A stretch of 16,507 nt of DNA from Planctomycetaceae bacterium (GTDB lineage Bacteria; Planctomycetota; Planctomycetia; Pirellulales; UBA1268): NCBI GenBank assembly GCA_030616935.1, contig JAUWWJ010000003.1, forward strand, positions 1 to 16,507, written 5' to 3'. Under the pieces are notes generated by a model. It was not told the origin of the DNA and searched no databases. It saw nothing but the letters and a program-made list of their open reading frames with translations. Shown here in pieces: positions 14,496-16,507 of this stretch (within the stretch, counting starts at the first letter, position 1; each line of letters starts with the position of its first letter). Both the position numbers and the translations under genes were made by a program.

Positions 14496-16426
14496 CCCAG
14501 AACACCCTTAGTCTCGAGGAGTTCAATGATTGCATCTACACACCGACCGACCGGGAGTTCATCAGTAGGCAGCACAAGATCTGCTTCTGATGGAGCTTCA
14601 TACGGTGCCGATACACCAGGGAAATTACCCAGTTCACCTGCATCTGCTTTTGCATACTGTCCCTTCTCATCACGAGCCCGACAGACTTCTACTGGTGCTG
14701 AGAGGTGGATGGTGAGAAACCGTTCTGTCCCAACAAGTTCTGCGGCTTTCTGTCTCGACTGCTCATCAGGTGCCACAAAAGCTGCAATGACGATGAAGCC
14801 GGCATCATTTGCAATCTTTGCGACTTCTACAGATCGTCGAAGATTTTCACTCCTTTCACTCGCTGAGAAGCCAAGATCTCGACTTATGCCAAGTCGCATG
14901 GCTTGTCCATCGAGAACCATAACGGCACGACCATCATCGAAGAGTTTGCGCTCAAGTGCCTGAGCGACTGTTGTCTTTCCTGAACCGGTGAGGCCCGTAA
15001 TGAGGATAGTGACTGGATTTTGTCCAAAACGAGCCTGGCGTTCTTCAATGGTAACTTCACTGGAGGAGACCGTGAGGCCTTCGGTCGCTGGCTCATCGTC
15101 CCAGTGGGCAGCTCCTTCTTCTGGTTCTCGATCGAGAATCATGCCTGCGCCGACAGTTCCGTTTGTCAGCCGGTCAATAATGATAAAAGAGCCAGTTGTT
15201 CGATTACGTCGATACGAGTCATGAGCAATTGGAACAGCAAGAGTCACTCCACAGCGACCAATCTCATTGAGTGCTAACGTCGGTGCAGGTTCGCGGTGAA
15301 GTGTATTGATATCGACTCGATACTTGATGGAACTTACTCGACCTGGTGTGACTTTTCCGGTCTGTTTGAAAAGATATTCTTTCCCTGGAATAAGTGACGT
15401 TTCATCCATCCAGACAAGCATTGCTTCAAATTTCTGATCAACCTTTGGGAGATTCCCTACTCGGACAATCATATCACCACGACTAGAGTCAATTTCATCT
15501 TCAAGGGTGAGGGTTACTGACTGAGGAGCAAATGCCTCATCACGTTCACCATCGAAAGTCACAATTGATTGAATTCGACTCTTCTTGCGAGACGGTAAGG
15601 TAATGATCTCATCACCCTTACGAATAATTCCTGATGCAACAGTCCCAGCAAAGCCACGAAAGTCGAGGTTGGGTCGTGTGACGTATTGCACAGGAAATCG
15701 AAAGTCTTCCATGTTGCGGTCAGAACCGATGTAGACCGTTTCGAGAAGATGCATGAGCGGTGGGCCCTCATGCCATGCCATCTTTTCACTGTTTGTCACG
15801 ACATTGTCACCTTTGAGTGCAGAGATTGGCATGAAGTGCACATCGGGCAATTCAAGTCGCGCAGCAAAGTCAACATAGTCTCGACGAATGGATTCAAACA
15901 CATCCTGACTGTAGTCAACAATGTCCATTTTGTTGATTGCCACAATGATGTGTTTGATGCCAAGAAGTGACACTATAAAAGAGTGACGTTTGGTTTGCGG
16001 AAGAACGCCATGTCGCGCGTCGATTAAGATAATGGCAAGATCAGCAGTGGATGCACCAGTTGCCATATTTCGGGTGTACTGCTCATGGCCCGGTGTGTCA
16101 GCTATGATAAATTTTCGTTTTTCGGTTGAGAAATAACGGTATGCGACATCGATCGTAATTCCCTGCTGTCGCTCATCCTCAAGCCCATCAGTAAAAAGTG
16201 CTAGGTCGACTTCTTCACCAGTTGTTCCGTAACGCGTCGTATCCTTTTTTATAGCGGTAAGCTGATCTTCATAAATCATTTTGGATTCATAGAAGAGTCG
16301 ACCGATGAGCGTGCTTTTGCCGTCATCTACACTGCCGCAGGTAATGAACCGCAGAAGTTCTTTCCGCTCGTGTTGGGCAAGGTATTCATCAATGTCAGTT
16401 GCAATAAGCGATGATTGGTGAGACAT
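14492..16426 (-). CDS. cysN: Bifunctional sulfate adenylyltransferase subunit 1 / adenylylsulfate kinase (CysN-CysC fusion)
   Basis: 644 residues. The N-terminal GTPase (about 20-430) has G1 GSVDDGKST (31-39), G3 DTPGHEQY (110-117), G4 NKMD (165-168) and G5 SALKGDNV; with CysD it activates sulfate to APS. The C-terminal APS kinase domain (about 470-644) has the P-loop GLTGSGKTT (478-486), [16 protein letters not shown] (516-531), [19 protein letters not shown] and [15 protein letters not shown]. The usual LDGDNVR reads LDGQAMR (505-511), and the usual SPY serine segment reads [11 protein letters not shown] (549-559), so the kinase domain is atypical although still complete in length. ATG 16426 follows cysD's TAA by 3 bases, with AGAGGG nearby inside the cysD end. 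The stop overlaps mogA by four bases. Also named cysNC. Confidence 0.95.
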   Translation of the reverse strand: MSHQSSLIATDIDEYLAQHERKELLRFITCGSVDDGKSTLIGRLFYESKMIYEDQLTAIKKDTTRYGTTGEEVDLALFTDGLEDERQQGITIDVAYRYFSTEKRKFIIADTPGHEQYTRNMATGASTADLAIILIDARHGVLPQTKRHSFIVSLLGIKHIIVAINKMDIVDYSQDVFESIRRDYVDFAARLELPDVHFMPISALKGDNVVTNSEKMAWHEGPPLMHLLETVYIGSDRNMEDFRFPVQYVTRPNLDFRGFAGTVASGIIRKGDEIITLPSRKKSRIQSIVTFDGERDEAFAPQSVTLTLEDEIDSSRGDMIVRVGNLPKVDQKFEAMLVWMDETSLIPGKEYLFKQTGKVTPGRVSSIKYRVDINTLHREPAPTLALNEIGRCGVTLAVPIAHDSYRRNRTTGSFIIIDRLTNGTVGAGMILDREPEEGAAHWDDEPATEGLTVSSSEVTIEERQARFGQNPVTILITGLTGSGKTTVAQALERKLFDDGRAVMVLDGQAMRLGISRDLGFSASERSENLRRSVEVAKIANDAGFIVIAAFVAPDEQSRQKAAELVGTERFLTIHLSAPVEVCRARDEKGQYAKADAGELGNFPGVSAPYEAPSEADLVLPTDELPVGRCVDAIIELLETKGVLG

Positions 16427-16429
16427 AGA

Positions 16430-16507
16430 TTAAAAGTATCCCTCTCTCTTTTTCTTCTCCATTGAGCCGGCTTCATCGCTATCGATAAGCCTGCCTTGTC
16501 GCTCTGA
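16430..16507 (-). CDS. cysD: Sulfate adenylyltransferase subunit 2, C-terminal part (5' end outside window)
   Basis: 26 codons including the stop (25 residues), ending in TAA 16432-16430: SERQGRLIDSDEAGSMEKKK and then REGYF. This is the very conserved C-terminus of CysD, the PP-loop ATP-sulfurylase subunit that makes APS from ATP and sulfate. The stop lies 3 bases upstream of the cysNC ATG, giving the usual cysD-cysN order. Only the tail is visible, so the N-terminal PP-loop cannot be checked here. Confidence 0.92.
   Translation of the reverse strand, partial: SERQGRLIDSDEAGSMEKKKREGYF

Overview
The window looks like part of a chromosome from a member of the Planctomycetota, probably a marine Pirellulales-type lineage of moderate GC content. 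The taxonomic pointers are a TIGR03067-family secreted protein, a Porin_O_P-type outer-membrane porin followed by a small Cys-rich secreted protein, a secreted PQQ-like beta-propeller with a planctomycete-style WPTFRG N-terminus, and an RND pump with extra membrane helices in its middle. This placement is inferred from recognised families; there is no rRNA in the window. No tRNA, rRNA, CRISPR array, insertion sequence or phage gene was seen.

Layout. Positions 1-689 (+) carry the 3' end of an AhpC-type peroxiredoxin and a DgkA-family lipid kinase. Tail to tail with them, 696-6855 (-) holds an RND efflux operon: a membrane fusion lipoprotein, the inner-membrane RND transporter, then the beta-propeller protein. 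The fusion protein is split by a single in-frame TGA. From 7069 to 9231 (+) there is a compact biosynthetic cluster: hisI (histidine), queD-like (7-deazapurine/pterin) and hemB (tetrapyrrole), the last two overlapping by four bases. From 9445 to 12806 (+) there are cell-envelope genes: the TIGR03067 protein, a strong hairpin, a second perfect inverted repeat, the porin and its Cys-rich partner. A diacylglycerol-kinase-like lipid kinase follows (12967-13863, +). The right end (13917-16507, -) is a sulfate-activation operon, cysD (partial), a cysN-cysC fusion and a translationally coupled mogA.

How the genes fit together. The sulfate operon makes APS and PAPS, and mogA adenylylates molybdopterin, so sulfur and molybdenum-cofactor metabolism are linked by one transcript. 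The efflux operon would export small hydrophobic compounds through a TolC-type channel not present here. The porin/Cys-rich pair looks like a dedicated outer-membrane uptake or envelope unit. Several genes use GTG starts that are supported by Shine-Dalgarno positions or 4-base overlaps.

The items most worth a second look are the in-frame TGA in the fusion protein, the porin/Cys-rich pair with the inverted repeat upstream of it, the RND insertion, and atypical active-site or metal-site residues in HisI, DgkA and the CysC domain. No clearly new multi-gene system could be demonstrated from the sequence alone.
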